Assembly (NCBI RefSeq): GCF_052324685.1
Contig: NW_027506913.1
Location: forward strand, 620,001-684,000
Source: Brachyhypopomus gauderio
Lineage: Eukaryota; Chordata; Actinopteri; Gymnotiformes; Hypopomidae
Direction of reading: 5' to 3'
DNA: 64,000 nucleotides
Position numbers and translations under genes: made by a program. The notes beneath the pieces were generated by a model. The model was not told where the DNA came from. It worked only from the letters and a program-made list of their open reading frames with translations, and made no database searches. Shown here in pieces: positions 10,763 to 21,706 of the stretch. Positions within the stretch are counted from its first letter, which is position 1. Each line of letters opens with the position of its first letter.

Positions 10763-11902
10763 CCCAACTGGCACACGACCGACCTTCAACGTTGAAATGT
10801 GGTTGAAATATAGTTGAAATACTGTCTGTTGTTGTTTCAATGTTGAAACAACGTTGAATCAATGTTTAATGTTAAATGGTTGCGCAAACGTTGAACTATT
10901 AACGGTGAATCAACGTAATATCTTCAACCTGCCTTTGTATTCAAAAAACACAATACAATAAAAAAGTACAAACAACTCTTTGGCTTTGGATGAGGGTTTT
11001 GAAAGAGGTAGCAACTGTGAGTCTTGTGTGATCACTCAAGGGATTATTGCAGTGTTGTCAGTGATGCAGGCGGAGGGCATGAAATGTAAAGGTATGTATG
11101 TTCTTTTTATTTTTTCTTCTTACATAATATGCGCGGTATTATATTGTATCATATATTAATATCAAGGCATTTTTTTTTGTTCCACCAGACCCGATGACCC
11201 TGGCTGCTTGGCGTGGCGTACGTTGGTGTGGCGTATGCTGGGAGAGTTTGGCATTTTAGCTCATTGGCATCTTTTAAAGTTAAGTTACGGTAAGTAAAGT
11301 CAAAGTTTAGTCAATATTTGAGGAGTATAATATTATTAATTACACATAGTTACTAAAACAGGCGACCCCAGTAACGCTAGCTGGTTAGCTTTCCTGGCTA
11401 GGTGTTGTGAGGATGCCTGACTAGCTAGCATGAGCTAGAAACGAGTGGATGAAAATTCAATATTTTTACAAATTTAGATGTTCGTTCGTTAAAAATTGTT
11501 GGTACTGTATACAGGATGTACAGTATTTATGATGTTTGCTTTTCCTCTTTAGACACAAAATCACACAACAGGAGGCAATGGACACGATGGCTAAACACCT
11601 CTAGTATGCACCGGGGAGGTTGTGTGGTGGTTCTCGGAGAAGAAATTTACAGAGAGAATAAAAAAATAAAATTGTTCTTTTTTCATTATGGCATACAGTT
11701 GTTTTTTTTCCTCTTCCCATGCAGTTTTGAGCATCATGAACGTGAGTTTTGTGGCTTATTCAAGGTTGAATGTATGGCGTTGAAACGACGTTGGCATATC
11801 AACGTTGATTCACCTTTCAAAATCGACACAAAATCCAACGTTGATTCAACCATCACATTCGACGTTGATTCAACGTCGATTCAACGTTGAAATGCCTGCT
11901 GG
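10763..11902. mobile_element. Non-autonomous DNA element rich in AACGTTGA motifs, inserted in the Myb-like gene
   Basis: The ends are CCAACTGGCA (left) and, reversed, CCAGCAGGCA (right), each followed by clusters of TTCAACGTTGAA-type palindromic words. The interrupted Myb-like reading frame (MKKG, then NTSG) resumes right after it, with GC or GGC duplicated. It has no recognisable transposase. The short duplication suggests a superfamily with 2-3 bp targets, but I cannot name it. Confidence 0.65.
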
Positions 11903-12066
11903 GGCAACACGTCCGGTATTAATAAAGCTAGAGAAGCTGCCTGGCATAATATTGCAGACAGATTAAATGTGTGAGCATATAATTTAATCCATTCATTGGC
12001 ATTTAAAAAGTGTTATAGTAAATGAATAATGTTAATAATATCCTGATTTAGAAGTAACATGAGAAG

Positions 12067-13100
12067 TAGGGTGTTTCTTATTTGGGGTTAAAAAAATTTT
12101 TTGTTTGTTTTTCAGTGGGCCACCCACTGAAATGGTTCATTTTGGTGAGAAAATAAATGTAAAAATTTCAAGGGGAAAAAAACATTTTTCCTGGGCGCTA
12201 CCAGTCATTGAAATTTAAGGCATATTTTACTATGCGCTCTTAGTCATTAACATAGGAAAAAATCATAAAACTGATGGAAACTGGTGATAATGACTCATTT
12301 ACTTGGTACACATTTATTTACTTATTACATGCATTAAAAACATCAATTTTTTGCCATTGCATTTCTACTTATTTATTAAAAGACAGCAATAAACATGCTT
12401 TTTTACTTTACTTCTAACCCTTCATTCCATTGGTCTTCCTTTTGTTTCAAATAATCTGAACGCTTAACTTTATTCTCTTTATTTTTCTTCAACTTTTCCC
12501 ATTCCTTGTAAATGTTTTCGATTTTAGGGACAACGTGCTTCTTTAATTGCACTGGTATTCGGGCCTTTGACCAAACTTCAAAAACATCATTTGCTGTGGA
12601 ATGTAATGCTTCCCTAATGCTTTGCTTGGCAATCTGCTTGTAATGGAAAAAAAGGGCCAACACTTCCCTTTTTGAAGGAAGCACAACACTATCTAAAGAA
12701 GAGGACATCTGTCCAATAAGCCATATCTCCGTTTTCTCGCTGGTAGCTATCATTGCACTGGTTGATGAAGCCATCATTGTACAGTAGTTACACTAGTTTA
12801 ACCTGCAAAAGGAACAATTAAGCATTATAGACACAATTCTGCACAATAAAAGTAAAAAAAAAATACTAGTTAAAAGAGGTTTGTACGCTAAGCACCAACC
12901 ACTTTTGTTGCATAACATCATATGCAACATAAGCATTTTTTGGGTACATTTGCGCAATACTGTAGGGTCGGTAGTGACCCCTAAAAATCATTCTTTAAAA
13001 AAAAAAAAAAAAAAAAAGGGTATTACTTTTTTATGATAATGAACCAAATGGCAGGGTGGCCCATGCAAAAATCGAATCTTCAAAAATAAGAAACACCCTA
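12067..13100. mobile_element. DNA transposon with TAGGGTGTTTCTTATTT ends and 8-bp target duplication
   Basis: Terminal inverted repeats TAGGGTGTTTCTTATTT stand at both ends, flanked by perfect 8-bp duplications ATGAGAAG (12059-12066 and 13101-13108). It splits a coding block of the Harbinger Myb-like gene. Length 1034 bp. The 8-bp duplication fits hAT or P superfamilies. It carries one 124-codon frame on the minus strand. Confidence 0.8.
12403..12777 (-). CDS. 124-residue protein of unknown function inside a DNA transposon
   Basis: Starts MMASSTSAMIATSEKTEIWL, with a core LPSKREVLALFFHYKQIAKQ and later VWSKARIPVQLKKHVVPKI, ending in a Lys-rich charged tail. From memory, proteins with a similar core (SKREVLxxFF..KARIP) are scattered in invertebrate genomes and look transposon-linked, but I cannot give the family a name or function. 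It is predicted mostly helical, with no catalytic motif. It occupies about a third of a 1034-bp element, so it may be the first exon of a larger transposase left after deletion. Whether it is expressed is unknown. Confidence 0.45.
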   Translation of the reverse strand: MMASSTSAMIATSEKTEIWLIGQMSSSLDSVVLPSKREVLALFFHYKQIAKQSIREALHSTANDVFEVWSKARIPVQLKKHVVPKIENIYKEWEKLKKNKENKVKRSDYLKQKEDQWNEGLEVK

Positions 13101-14888
13101 ATGAGAAGGGTTAAGATAACGGCAGCAGGTCAAGGGAAATATAAAAATATACTCCAGAATGGTAAGTACAGTTGATTAGTCCAATGTGCAGGAAAAGGTA
13201 AAACACCATATTAAATAACTGTATAAAATATTTTAGCAACCTGAAAGAAAACTGCTACTGCTGCTGGTGGTGGTGGGCCTCCTGTAGCAGCCCTCACTCC
13301 TGCAGAAGACCTTGCTTTAGAGCAAAACAGCGGACGCCCCATCATTGTGGGAATCAAAAGAGGAACATAATCTGATCCTGTCTGTCCTCATGATACACAG
13401 CCTTATGTTAACATTTATGTGTCTTAATTTGTTGTTTGCAGAGGGAGATTGCCGGACCATCCAGGATGGTACAGGAGGATGAGGACACAGTTTCTGCCTG
13501 TTCAGAAAGGACACAGTGTCTGCCTGTTCTGTAAGGCGTGTGTGTCTATGTATCTGTCTGTGCTGTGTGACCTCATGATTTGTGTTGTGTTTATTAAAGG
13601 AAATGGAATAACAGAGAAGACCCTCAGGCCTCCATGTCCAGAGCTCACACCTCTGCAAGAGAACATGTGAGTGGTAGTTATGCAGTTCAACATGAATAAA
13701 TACTTCTCAATCTTGACTATACTTCAGTCAGGAATCTTCAGGAATCAGGAATCTTCAGGAATCCATGATTAGTGACATCTACAAAATGTACTTGCTCCAA
13801 GATATAGAATGTAAAAAAGCAGATCTGCAATACAAAAAACTAAAAATACAGAAGTTGGAGATGAAATAAAGAAAATGGAGTAAGATGTGAGTATTTGCAA
13901 AAAGGTCTCACTTTAATATGCTTTTTTTTATAAGTAAATCAAAGTTTCTTCTGTCCACAGGCTCAGCAAGACAATTAATAAATTTCTGTTTCCAAAAAAA
14001 AGGTTTTGTGTTAATGAACAAATGCAAACAAAATATTCCCTTAACCAAAGTAAGTGTTTGCATACATATCCCTCATAGCTCTATGATCCATGTGGTGTGA
14101 CGCCGGGCGACGACAGACGGACGAGACACAGAATCCGTTTCTGCACTCTTGGCATTTCTTCTTTTTGCAGTATTGCCACATTGTGCAAAACTGCACAGGG
14201 TGCTACAATATCACAGGCTCTCTCAGGGGTGACTCTGAGATGGCGCAAGCAGTTAAATCTGCTCTTTAACTGTCCAAATGCCATCTCAATGCATGCCCTT
14301 GTCTTTGAAAGTGCACGATTGAACCTCCTCTCTGCATCTGTTGTAGGGTCTGCATATGGAGTAAGGAGAAAAGGTTGGCAGGGGTAACCCCTATCCCCAA
14401 GCAGTAAGCCACGAAATGCACCTACGATTATAAGGAGTAGAGTTAAACACTGAGGCCAAATCTGCACTATTTTGTGTGGTTGGAGTATTCTTACCTTGGG
14501 CAAACCTCTGTGCCAGTGAGGAGGCACGAAATGTCCTGGAATCGTGCACCGAGCCGGGCCATTTTGCCTCAGTGTTGGAGAATAGAAATTGGCTGGTGCA
14601 AACCATTTAGAATAATGGCAAAAGTGACAAAGGGTGAAAGTTGTTCAAACCCATGAACTGACATGCTTTACATTTTCTGTTGGGTAGGCAAAACTTGCAT
14701 GTACCTGTACATTGATCCCGTGAAATAATTTTTTGGTTCACATAGTCTGCCTCCATGGGTACAGATGAAGCCTTTATCCAGATGTGAGTACAGTCTATAG
14801 CACCAATGACATTTGGAAATCCTAGAGAATTCAATGCATTTTGAATTGAATGAATTTTAGCATGAAATAGTTGATTAAGATGAATACA

Positions 14889-14943
14889 AAGCACTTCGGT
14901 AAGTGCTCTGGATAAGAGCGTCTGTTAAAGTCATATACATTTA
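14889..14943 (+). mobile_element. SINE/LINE 3' tail fragment
   Basis: GTGCTCTGGATAAGAGCGTC followed by TGTTAAAG is the widespread 3' tail of fish SINEs and their partner LINEs. No head is seen. It lies in non-coding sequence of the Harbinger element. Confidence 0.5.
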
Positions 14944-15120
14944 ACTCCAAGTTACTGAACAAACCAACACTACTCATGAATACATGCCAGCTGTTCTGAA
15001 AAGGATGGGAAGGATGCCTATGTGACCAGGGAATTTGATGAATATATTAAGGAAACGCTTAAGTGCAAGGTAAACCTTTTGAATTTTGCGGCAGACCGTT
15101 GCCTTACTAAGATGTTATGC

Positions 15121-16235
15121 CAGAGGTGGGGACTCGAGTCACATGACTTGGACTCGAGTCAGACTCGAGCCATTAATATTAAGACTTTTGACTTGACTTG
15201 AAAAAATATTCAGAGACTTAGACTTGACTTGGACTTTTACACCAATAATTTGGGACTTGAATTGGACTTGAACCTGTTTACTTGCAAAGACTTGATTTTT
15301 TTTAACCCCAAATCTAAATTTTAAAACGCATATTAATATTTATAAAGTGCGCCTGCGCCCCATTAATTTCATTTCCGTCCTTCTGACGCAGACCGGCGTT
15401 ACACCAGATTCTGTGACCGTCGAGTTTTGTGACCACAGGGGGCGCTATTTCACAGTTTCTGTTCAGAGGCACAAACGGTTTACGAATGCTACGTAAACTA
15501 CGCTGATGCACTTTTACTCGTTTGTTTGGTGTCCACGAGCCAAAATATGACAGATGTTTATATTTACATTTATCGTCTCTTAATTACATAAATGTACTTA
15601 AACAAGATTTACCATCCCCTCACCATTGCAGCCAACAAAGAAATCATGAATGGGATGTACAGGTGAGCCTTTTTAACTGGGGTCACCAATTCTGACGGCA
15701 GCCATCAGAATATGTGACCCCACTGAATCTCCAGATAACAATAGTAGCCTACACCGTGACCCCACAATAACAGAAAACAATGAAAAAATAACCCTAACCT
15801 TTTATTAGTCTATATTTAAACATTTTATCCAAATGTTTAGAATAACCATTCGTAATGACAGCATCTTGCTTACGATGAAGCTTGCTATTTTCGTGTAAAA
15901 TGAAAACGAAACATCCTTGTTTAAGTACATTTATGTAATTAAGAGAAGATAAAATGTAAATGATCTGTCATCTTTTGGCTGGCAGACACCAACAAAACGA
16001 GTAAAGAAACGCATCAGCGTAGCATTCGTAAAGCGTTGGTGCCTGTAAAAAAAAAAAGATTCGAAAGGACTTGAAATTCCAAGTTTCAGACTTGGGACTT
16101 GACTTGACGGTTGCTTGTCTTGACTCGAGACTTGACTTGAGTTGACTGTCTTTGCTTGAGACTGGACTCGGGACTTGAGGATAAAGACTTGGACTTACTT
16201 GAGACTTGCAAAACACTGACTTGGTCCCACGTCTG
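15121..16235. mobile_element. Non-autonomous hAT element with GACTCGAGTC / GACTTG repeats
   Basis: The ends are CAGAGGTGGGGACTCGAGTC and, reversed, CAGACGTGGGACCAAGTC. Perfect 8-bp target duplications TGTTATGC lie at 15113-15120 and 16236-16243. Both flanks are filled with degenerate GACTTG / ACTCGAGTC words, so the two arms can fold back on each other. It has no transposase. It sits in the Harbinger transposase gene. Confidence 0.85.
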
Positions 16236-16546
16236 TGTTATGCATCCCCAACGCTGTACAGAAATGCACGACTGGCAAAGAAGCGCAAAGCGATACAGAC
16301 CGTTTGGGGTTTGGTAAGAGCTTTACTACATCTAGTGGTCTTCTCAATAAATGGCCCCAGTAATTTACAAAGATATATAATACTGTGTCTTCTGAACCTG
16401 CAGTGCTCAAATAAGTAGTCATCTGGAAAGCCAAGTGGATCTGTCCTGTCCTGGAATGACCTTGGAGCTGGTAGCATGAATGCTCTGAGCACTACACACG
16501 CTCCCTCATCTACTGGATTTTCTACAAATGGGCATGGCATGGTCAA

Positions 16547-17168
16547 TCAGCCTTCAGCCTTCACTGTTAGCTGTTCTTTTATAGCATACATTTTGGATTA
16601 TTTGTATCACCTGTATGAAAATCTTGGTAAGGTAGTTGTCTGTGTCCATTTCCTTTTTGCACCATTAAGTTAACCACACATTTACATTATTTATACTGAA
16701 CATATGTAAATTGCAGAGTGATATGATTTGCTTGTAATTTGAACACAAAAGAGGAAGTATGGGGATAAATATATACCTAAAAGTATCTTCACCTAAATTA
16801 CTCAGTATTATTAATTATTAATACTCAGGTACAAAGAATTGTATTTTTTGTGATATAGAGTTTATGCTAATGTATGTTTCTGCACCATAACTGCGATTAG
16901 ACACTGTATTCCATTTTACACTGACCTGAATTTGTGAAGATTAAACCAATACATTAAAATGTGCAGAAACCTCACTGATTAACAATGAATATGTACTCTT
17001 AAGATCGAAATATAAATTGCATTTGGAAATATAATTATTAAATTTTGATAATAATAACCTGCAATCATTCCAAACTAATAATTACAGTACTCAATTAAAT
17101 GTATAAAGATATGATATGATATGCTACATCCACAGCAATTTAATGGATAGAACTGCAGCGGAACCTTG
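16547..17168. other. Harbinger non-coding region
   Basis: AT-rich, no coding homology seen. It lies upstream of the transposase start, so it probably held its promoter. Confidence 0.5.
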
Positions 17169-18167
17169 CAGTGTTGCCAACTTAGTGACTTTGTCGCTAT
17201 ATTTAGCGACTTTTCAGACCCTCTAGCGACTTTTTGTAGTAAAAACCGACTAGCGACAAATCTAGCGACTTTTTGTGGTGTTATTGGAGACTTTTGGAGA
17301 CTCTGAACAAACACGCTCTTCAGTTGCTGTCCTCTGGGCCGTGAGCCCCGGCGGGTGCTGCCGTGAGCCCCACAACACTCAGTGCAGTCTCACACTCAGA
17401 GCAGACCCTCACCGCTCCACGTCTACACTGCAAATGAACTGCACATGCCCAAAGCTGCCACTGACGGGAGATGTAAATATAAATGGTTTAGTCTTCAGTG
17501 AGACACGAAAAGAAATCACTGCATTTAACTCACACAGTCTCAGTCATTCTTCACCTCATTCACCACGTAGCCGGTCACTCAACTCGTCCACAGTGCATCT
17601 CTGTGAAAGCTAAACATCTAGCTTAAACATTTAGCTAACTCTCCACAGTATGTGCGTCTCTGTGAAAGCTTAACATCTAGCTAACTTGCTCATCATGTCG
17701 CACTCTAAACTCTATTCTCAAAAATACAGGAAAGAGTGGGAATCAAGTCCTGAATTTAAAGGCTGGTTGAAGCCATGTATTGGAGATAATACATGGGGCA
17801 CAGGCATACTGCCTGTATTGTAAGGTTGATTTCTATGCCAACTAGTTCTTGCTAACTGCTACTCATATACTAACATTTAACAACACAGCAAAAAACTATT
17901 TATGTAATTTACACAAATATTATTTATACAAAGCATTAAAGTCATGTAGTTCTTTTGAGAAGTGACTGCCTATTTCAAAGACAACAAATGATGTTCATTT
18001 GTAGTTCTAACATATTTAGGGTGTTTTTTACTCATTTTCTTCTCTCCCAACGTTATTCCTTTACACAGCTTTAAAAACATGTATTAATTAAATTAGGTGA
18101 TGACATCATTTAGCAACTTTTAGGACAACCAATATCGACTTTCCTTACTGAGGAGTTGGCAACAGTG
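17169..18167 (+). mobile_element. hAT element with CAGTGTTGCCAACT ends
   Basis: Left end CAGTGTTGCCAACT, reversed right end CACTGTTGCCAACT. Perfect 8-bp duplications GAACCTTG stand at 17161-17168 and 18168-18175. TAGCGACTTTT words repeat near the left end. 999 bp; it keeps only a stub of the transposase N-terminus. Confidence 0.85.
17695..17855 (+). pseudogene. N-terminal stub of hAT-type transposase
   Basis: MSHSKLYSQKYRKEWESSPE then FKGWLK opens at 17695 and stops at 17821-17823. In the overlapping frame YCLYCKVDFYAN supplies a C-x2-C pair. Together they look like the start of a hAT transposase with an N-terminal zinc finger, broken by a frameshift. The rest is deleted. Confidence 0.6.
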
Positions 18168-18434
18168 GAACCTTGTTCCTCAATTCAGTTTCCCGGATGG
18201 CGAGACTGACATCACGCTGCTCAGCCAATAGAAGCGGTCCCGCTAAGCTAAGCCTCTAGCCTGGTACGGAGCAGGTTAGTTCAAACGTATATGTTGCTGT
18301 AGTAACTGAGCGAGGCTCAAATCTAGCCTCATTCGTGAAACCGAATTTGAGCAAAATGAGCCAGGCTTGTCTTAAAAAGCCCGGCTTACTGAGTTAGCTT
18401 GCTTTGTGGAATACCCCCCTGTTCAGTCAGATAG

Positions 18435-18727
18435 TGTGACCGGCGGTGTGAGCAACTGAAAAGGAAGCGATCACGCCAAGTCTCAGGGAAAAAGGATGGT
18501 TTAATAGAAAGTGTGCAAACCAAAACCTGTGCAAAAGATCCAAATTAAGGATATAATGACCAGCGGTCAACTGGTACAAAGACAAGACATATATAGGCAA
18601 ACAAACGACCCTCAGGTGAGACGGATCACGGGCTCCGCCCACCTGAGGGACGCACATGACGTCACCAAACAACAACAACAGCCGCTGTGGACGGAGGCGG
18701 CCGGTAGGGGGCCGCCTCACCGTGACA
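18435..18727 (-). repeat. 3' LTR of the short LTR element
   Basis: On the minus strand it begins TGTCACGGTGAGGCGG and ends CCGGTCACA. It contains TATATAT and ATTAAA signals. 293 bp. Confidence 0.7.
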
Positions 18728-19878
18728 GACCCCCCCACCAAGCCGCACTCCCCTCCACTGGGTGTGTGGCACACAGCGGCTGCACACAAAACACGAAGGG
18801 GCAGGAAGGCAGAGACAGGCAGGAACACACCTCCTGCCGTCCGGGAGCTGGAACATAAAACACACAACATTAAACAGCTCACCTCCCCGGGTGGGACCCT
18901 GGACCGACCGGGCCGTTAACAACACAAAACCACGCACCAGTCGGTCGCAGGGCCCTCACGCCCTAACCGGCCTTCAGCCGGTGAGCCCCACAGGTGTGAG
19001 GATGAGGGGCTACGGCTCCTCTCTCGTCCCTCATGTATGTGTGTGTGTGCAGGCTACCTCTTCAAGGCGTGGCTACTTCACCTCCTGGACCTACCTCCTC
19101 CCAGAGCTGACCCCTGCCTTCTGCTAGGGGTCACCCCAGCCTCCTGGGGAGCCAACCCCTCCCGGGGCCTCTCATCGCAAGGTGGACTCCTCCACCCAAC
19201 CCAGGAGTGCCAGAGACCGAGGCCCAGAGCACCCCCGACGCGGGCTAGGGAGCAGCCCCAAGGGCCTCCTGGTCACCCCGGGCAGGAGGGAGGATCTCCC
19301 TCCTCAGCAGGAGCTTTTCAGCTGTTCACCCCACAACACAAGGGGGCTCCTGCCAGGTGGAGACCCCCACAAGGTCCAGGAACACCGCCAAGGAAAAGCA
19401 CCTGCACAGAGAAGAGAATAACTCACACACACACACACGCACAACACAAACGCGCCCTACCCTATTCAGGGCCTCCCTCGGGAGCGACGCCCTCCGTGCC
19501 ACACCCCATGGCACAGGACCACAGCCAGTCCCCCCCCAAACACACATTCAAGGGGAGGAGCATGCGTGGAATTACACGCAAACAGTTGACAACACGCTAG
19601 GACAAAACGCACACGCTATTACTAGACAAACAAACAAAAACGGTGCACAAACAGACAGACGGGACCTACACATGCGCGCTCGACATAAACACACAGTGAC
19701 GCGCGCCGCTCAGAGCCGCAGTCACTCCCCACATTTAACACAAGACACACGGGGAGCGAGGCGACAGTGACGAGCGGCGACCGCGTCACACACAAAACAC
19801 GCAACATTAAACATAACGAGCACGCACACTGATCCACACATCCGTCAACGTGAACACACGTTTTAACCAACACAAAAC

Positions 19879-20055
19879 ATGAAGAGCCTTTCCAGGGAAG
19901 ACGCCCTGGTCCTCGCCGTGCCAAAAACACAGACACGGCGGAGCTCTTCAAACAAACTAACAAACAACAGACACAAAGAGTTTTCCCAGGGCAGACAGCC
20001 CTGGTCCTCGCCGTGCCACAAACACAACACAAAAGCACAGCGGAACTCTTCACAA
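19879..20055. repeat. Two imperfect subrepeats inside the LTR element
   Basis: A segment of about 80-90 bp containing CCCTGGTCCTCGCCGTGCCA and a related GCGGARCTCTTCA word occurs twice in tandem. Confidence 0.6.
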
Positions 20056-20151
20056 AACACCATGCAGACAAACACTTACCACGAGACATGACCACGAACG
20101 AAGGAGAAAGAAAAAGAGACTCTGCGGCTTCCGAAGGGTGGCTGGTCATTC

Positions 20152-20320
20152 TGTGACGGGCTGTGTGAGCAACTGAAAAGGAAGCGATCACGCCAAGTCT
20201 CAGGGAAATGGATGGTTTAATAGAAAGTGTGCAAACCTAAAACCCGTGCACTCCAAATTAAGGATATAATTACCAGCGGTCAACTGGTACAAAGACAAGA
20301 CATATGTAGGCAAACAAACT
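20152..20320 (-). repeat. 5' LTR (partial) of the short LTR element
   Basis: Matches the end of the left LTR from the TGTGAC terminus to GGCAAACAAAC, then meets array sequence. The remaining LTR part, including its outer end and target duplication, is not present. Confidence 0.65.
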
Positions 20321-20330
20321 ACATATGTAG

Positions 20331-20402
20331 GTGTTGGTGGTATAGTGGCGAGCATAGCTGCCTTCCAAACAGTTGACCTCGGTTAGATTCCCAGCCAGCG
20401 CA
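20331..20402 (+). tRNA. tRNA-Gly(TCC), unit 1, degenerate
   Basis: Anticodon TCC is kept, but the T arm (CTCGGTTAGATTCCCAG), acceptor positions 2 and 69 and the anticodon stem differ from consensus. Probably a pseudogene at the array edge. Confidence 0.7.
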
Positions 20403-20748
20403 TCTCATTATACATGGATCCCTGACGTTATTCACAAAACGTGGTACTTTGCCACTCACGTTTATTGATGGCAACCAAAGCTCATGTTTTACAAATTGCT
20501 CCTGCTTTTTACCTTCAGAGATAACTCATGCAATACAGAAAGATATAGCAGTCAACACCTTCAAAAACACTGTGCTTTAATATGTTCTGGTTACATTGAC
20601 ACGTTACTCACAGCTGCACAGATGACCGTGACTCTTACCTCGTTTTTAAATGAAGTGATACAAAGCGTTGTTATTTCTCAAAATCAGAATGAGGCCAAAG
20701 AGATCTGCATGCTGAGGCCCCATTTTCATGTTGCTATAAAGAAGCTTT

Positions 20749-20819
20749 TACCCCAACGTGATTTGAACATGTAACCTTCTGACCTGGAGTCAGACACGCT
20801 ACCGTTGCCCCACGAGGTC
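20749..20819 (-). tRNA. tRNA-Trp(CCA), unit 1, degenerate
   Basis: Anticodon CCA is present, but one base is lost from the 3' acceptor end and the D-stem and T-arm carry changes. Confidence 0.65.
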
Positions 20820-21634
20820 TAACACATAGAATTATAGTTAAAAAAATGGAACAAGGCAGTCAGATGTTTTAGTTCAATAGCTCTTCCAATGTATTTTGAT
20901 TTTTTTCATTCCCTCTCGTCTGCCTTAAAGTTTCACCAATTCAAGAGGAGAGTAATGGTGAGGGAAGAAAGTACCAAAGGGAGGGAATCTTCAGGCAGAA
21001 TCCCTGAGCTCTGTGCTTTCTTCTCAACCTGAGTAGTCTATGCATGATTCTGTGTTAGTATCTGTCGATTCGGCCCTTGAAAGGCAATACAGCTAAAGGT
21101 AACGTTTCTTGTTTATCATGCACCTGAGATGTAACAAAACGGAGGACCTTTCAAGAAAGGCTCTTGAGCAGAGTTACTTCAGAAAGTGAAGTAACGAAAA
21201 GAAAAACATTCTCATGTTACAATAGATTGGTGAGTGTGAAGAATAGCATCAAGTTAAAGACCTGGCAAGATTGGAACGAAGATGAGAAGAAAGTAAATGT
21301 GTTTTAGTTTAGTTTCTTATTTTTCCATGAGTATTCAAGTGCTTAGTGACTACATGAAGTTTTGATTCTTCAGTTTGCGTTGAAGACAACCATTGATTGG
21401 ACCTTACAGACTGTCAGCGGAAGTCCATTCCACCACCTTGTGGACTGACAGAGAAGATTCTTGTTGCATGTCTTGTCGGCATCTTGAAGGGATGGTGGCA
21501 CGAATAAAGCAATAATAGAGGCTTAAAGGCAGCCAGGTGCTGTAGTGGCTTGATAAGTGCTTTTACGCATGTGAGAAGCGATCCAGTTATGGGAGACTGC
21601 AATGGCCAAGATGCAAGGTAAAGAAAATATGTAG

Positions 21635-21706
21635 GCGTTGGTGGTATAGTGGTGAGCATAGCTGCCTTTCAAGCAATTGACCCGGGTTTGATTCCCGGCC
21701 AACGCA
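21635..21706 (+). tRNA. tRNA-Gly body with TTC (Glu) anticodon, unit 2
   Basis: Loop CTTTCAA gives anticodon TTC. C28-A42 is unpaired, and T-loop C56 is T. The rest equals the vertebrate tRNA-Gly(TCC) consensus. Confidence 0.85.

Larger units (their letters stand above)
10657..13869 (+). pseudogene. Harbinger Myb/SANT-like accessory protein gene, broken
   Basis: Coding pieces in order: ATG at 10657, then EQELLIRLYEEYKDVIMKKG (Myb/SANT-like helices), NTSGINKAREAAWHNIADRL from 11905, GKYKNILQN ending near 13160, AEDLALEQNSGRPII near 13300-13355, IAGPSRMVQEDEDTVSA near 13447, and the coiled C-terminus KMYLLQDIECKKADLQYKKL near 13780-13840. These match the Harbinger accessory protein. A poly-T run near 10686 puts start and body in different frames. 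Two foreign elements split the first and second coding blocks. Donor-like GTGAGC and GTAAGT follow two of the blocks. It is not functional as it stands. Confidence 0.75.
14081..16546 (-). pseudogene. PIF-Harbinger DDE transposase, broken and interrupted
   Basis: On the minus strand: MTMPCPFVENPVDEGA (16546), DPLGFPDDYLFEHCRFRR, LTKPQTVCIALRFFA, SVGDA (near 16240); then LSKATVCRKIQKVYLALKRF (near 15110); LGFPNVIGAIDCTHIWIKA (near 14800, first Asp of DDE); VHDSRTFRASSLAQRF (near 14540); LLLGDRGYPCQPFLLTPY (near 14390, second Asp); and TRACIEMAFGQLKSRF (near 14290, Glu). A hAT element (15121-16235) splits it. A TAA stands where the family has Glu after SVGDA, and the frame changes between the second and third catalytic parts. 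It is therefore inactive. Confidence 0.85.
10446..18419. mobile_element. PIF-Harbinger DNA transposon, two-gene, decayed and heavily nested
   Basis: The ends are imperfect inverted repeats: left GGGGGCTATTCCACGAAGC, right (reversed) GGGGGGTATTCCACAAAGC. Between them lie, convergently, a Myb/SANT-like accessory gene (+) and a DDE transposase (-), the hallmark pair of this superfamily. In the family the Myb-like protein aids nuclear import and DNA binding of the transposase. Four later elements lie inside (10763-11902, 12067-13100, 15121-16235, 17169-18167). Together they make up about 4.3 kb, which leaves about 3.7 kb of original element. The 3-bp target duplication could not be made out. Confidence 0.85.
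18435..20330 (-). mobile_element. Short non-autonomous LTR element, right LTR truncated by the tRNA array
   Basis: The left LTR (18435-18727) and a partial right LTR (from 20152 to about 20320) are related over about 165 bp and lie in the same orientation, with the element on the minus strand. Next to the left LTR is a pyrimidine run, the complement of a polypurine tract. The 1.4 kb between has no recognisable gag or pol. It is a decayed fossil of a small Gypsy-like element. The LTRs differ at several places, so it is much older than the BEL/Pao copy nearby. Confidence 0.7.

Noticed and set aside
18427-18937. Overlapping 87-151-codon frames on both strands
   Set aside because: Located within LTR and adjacent GC-rich sequence, with no family similarity on either strand.
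19622-20191. 189-codon Cys/Val-rich minus frame in the short LTR element
   Set aside because: Low-complexity CpG-rich reading with no gag, pol or other motif, starting inside the LTR.
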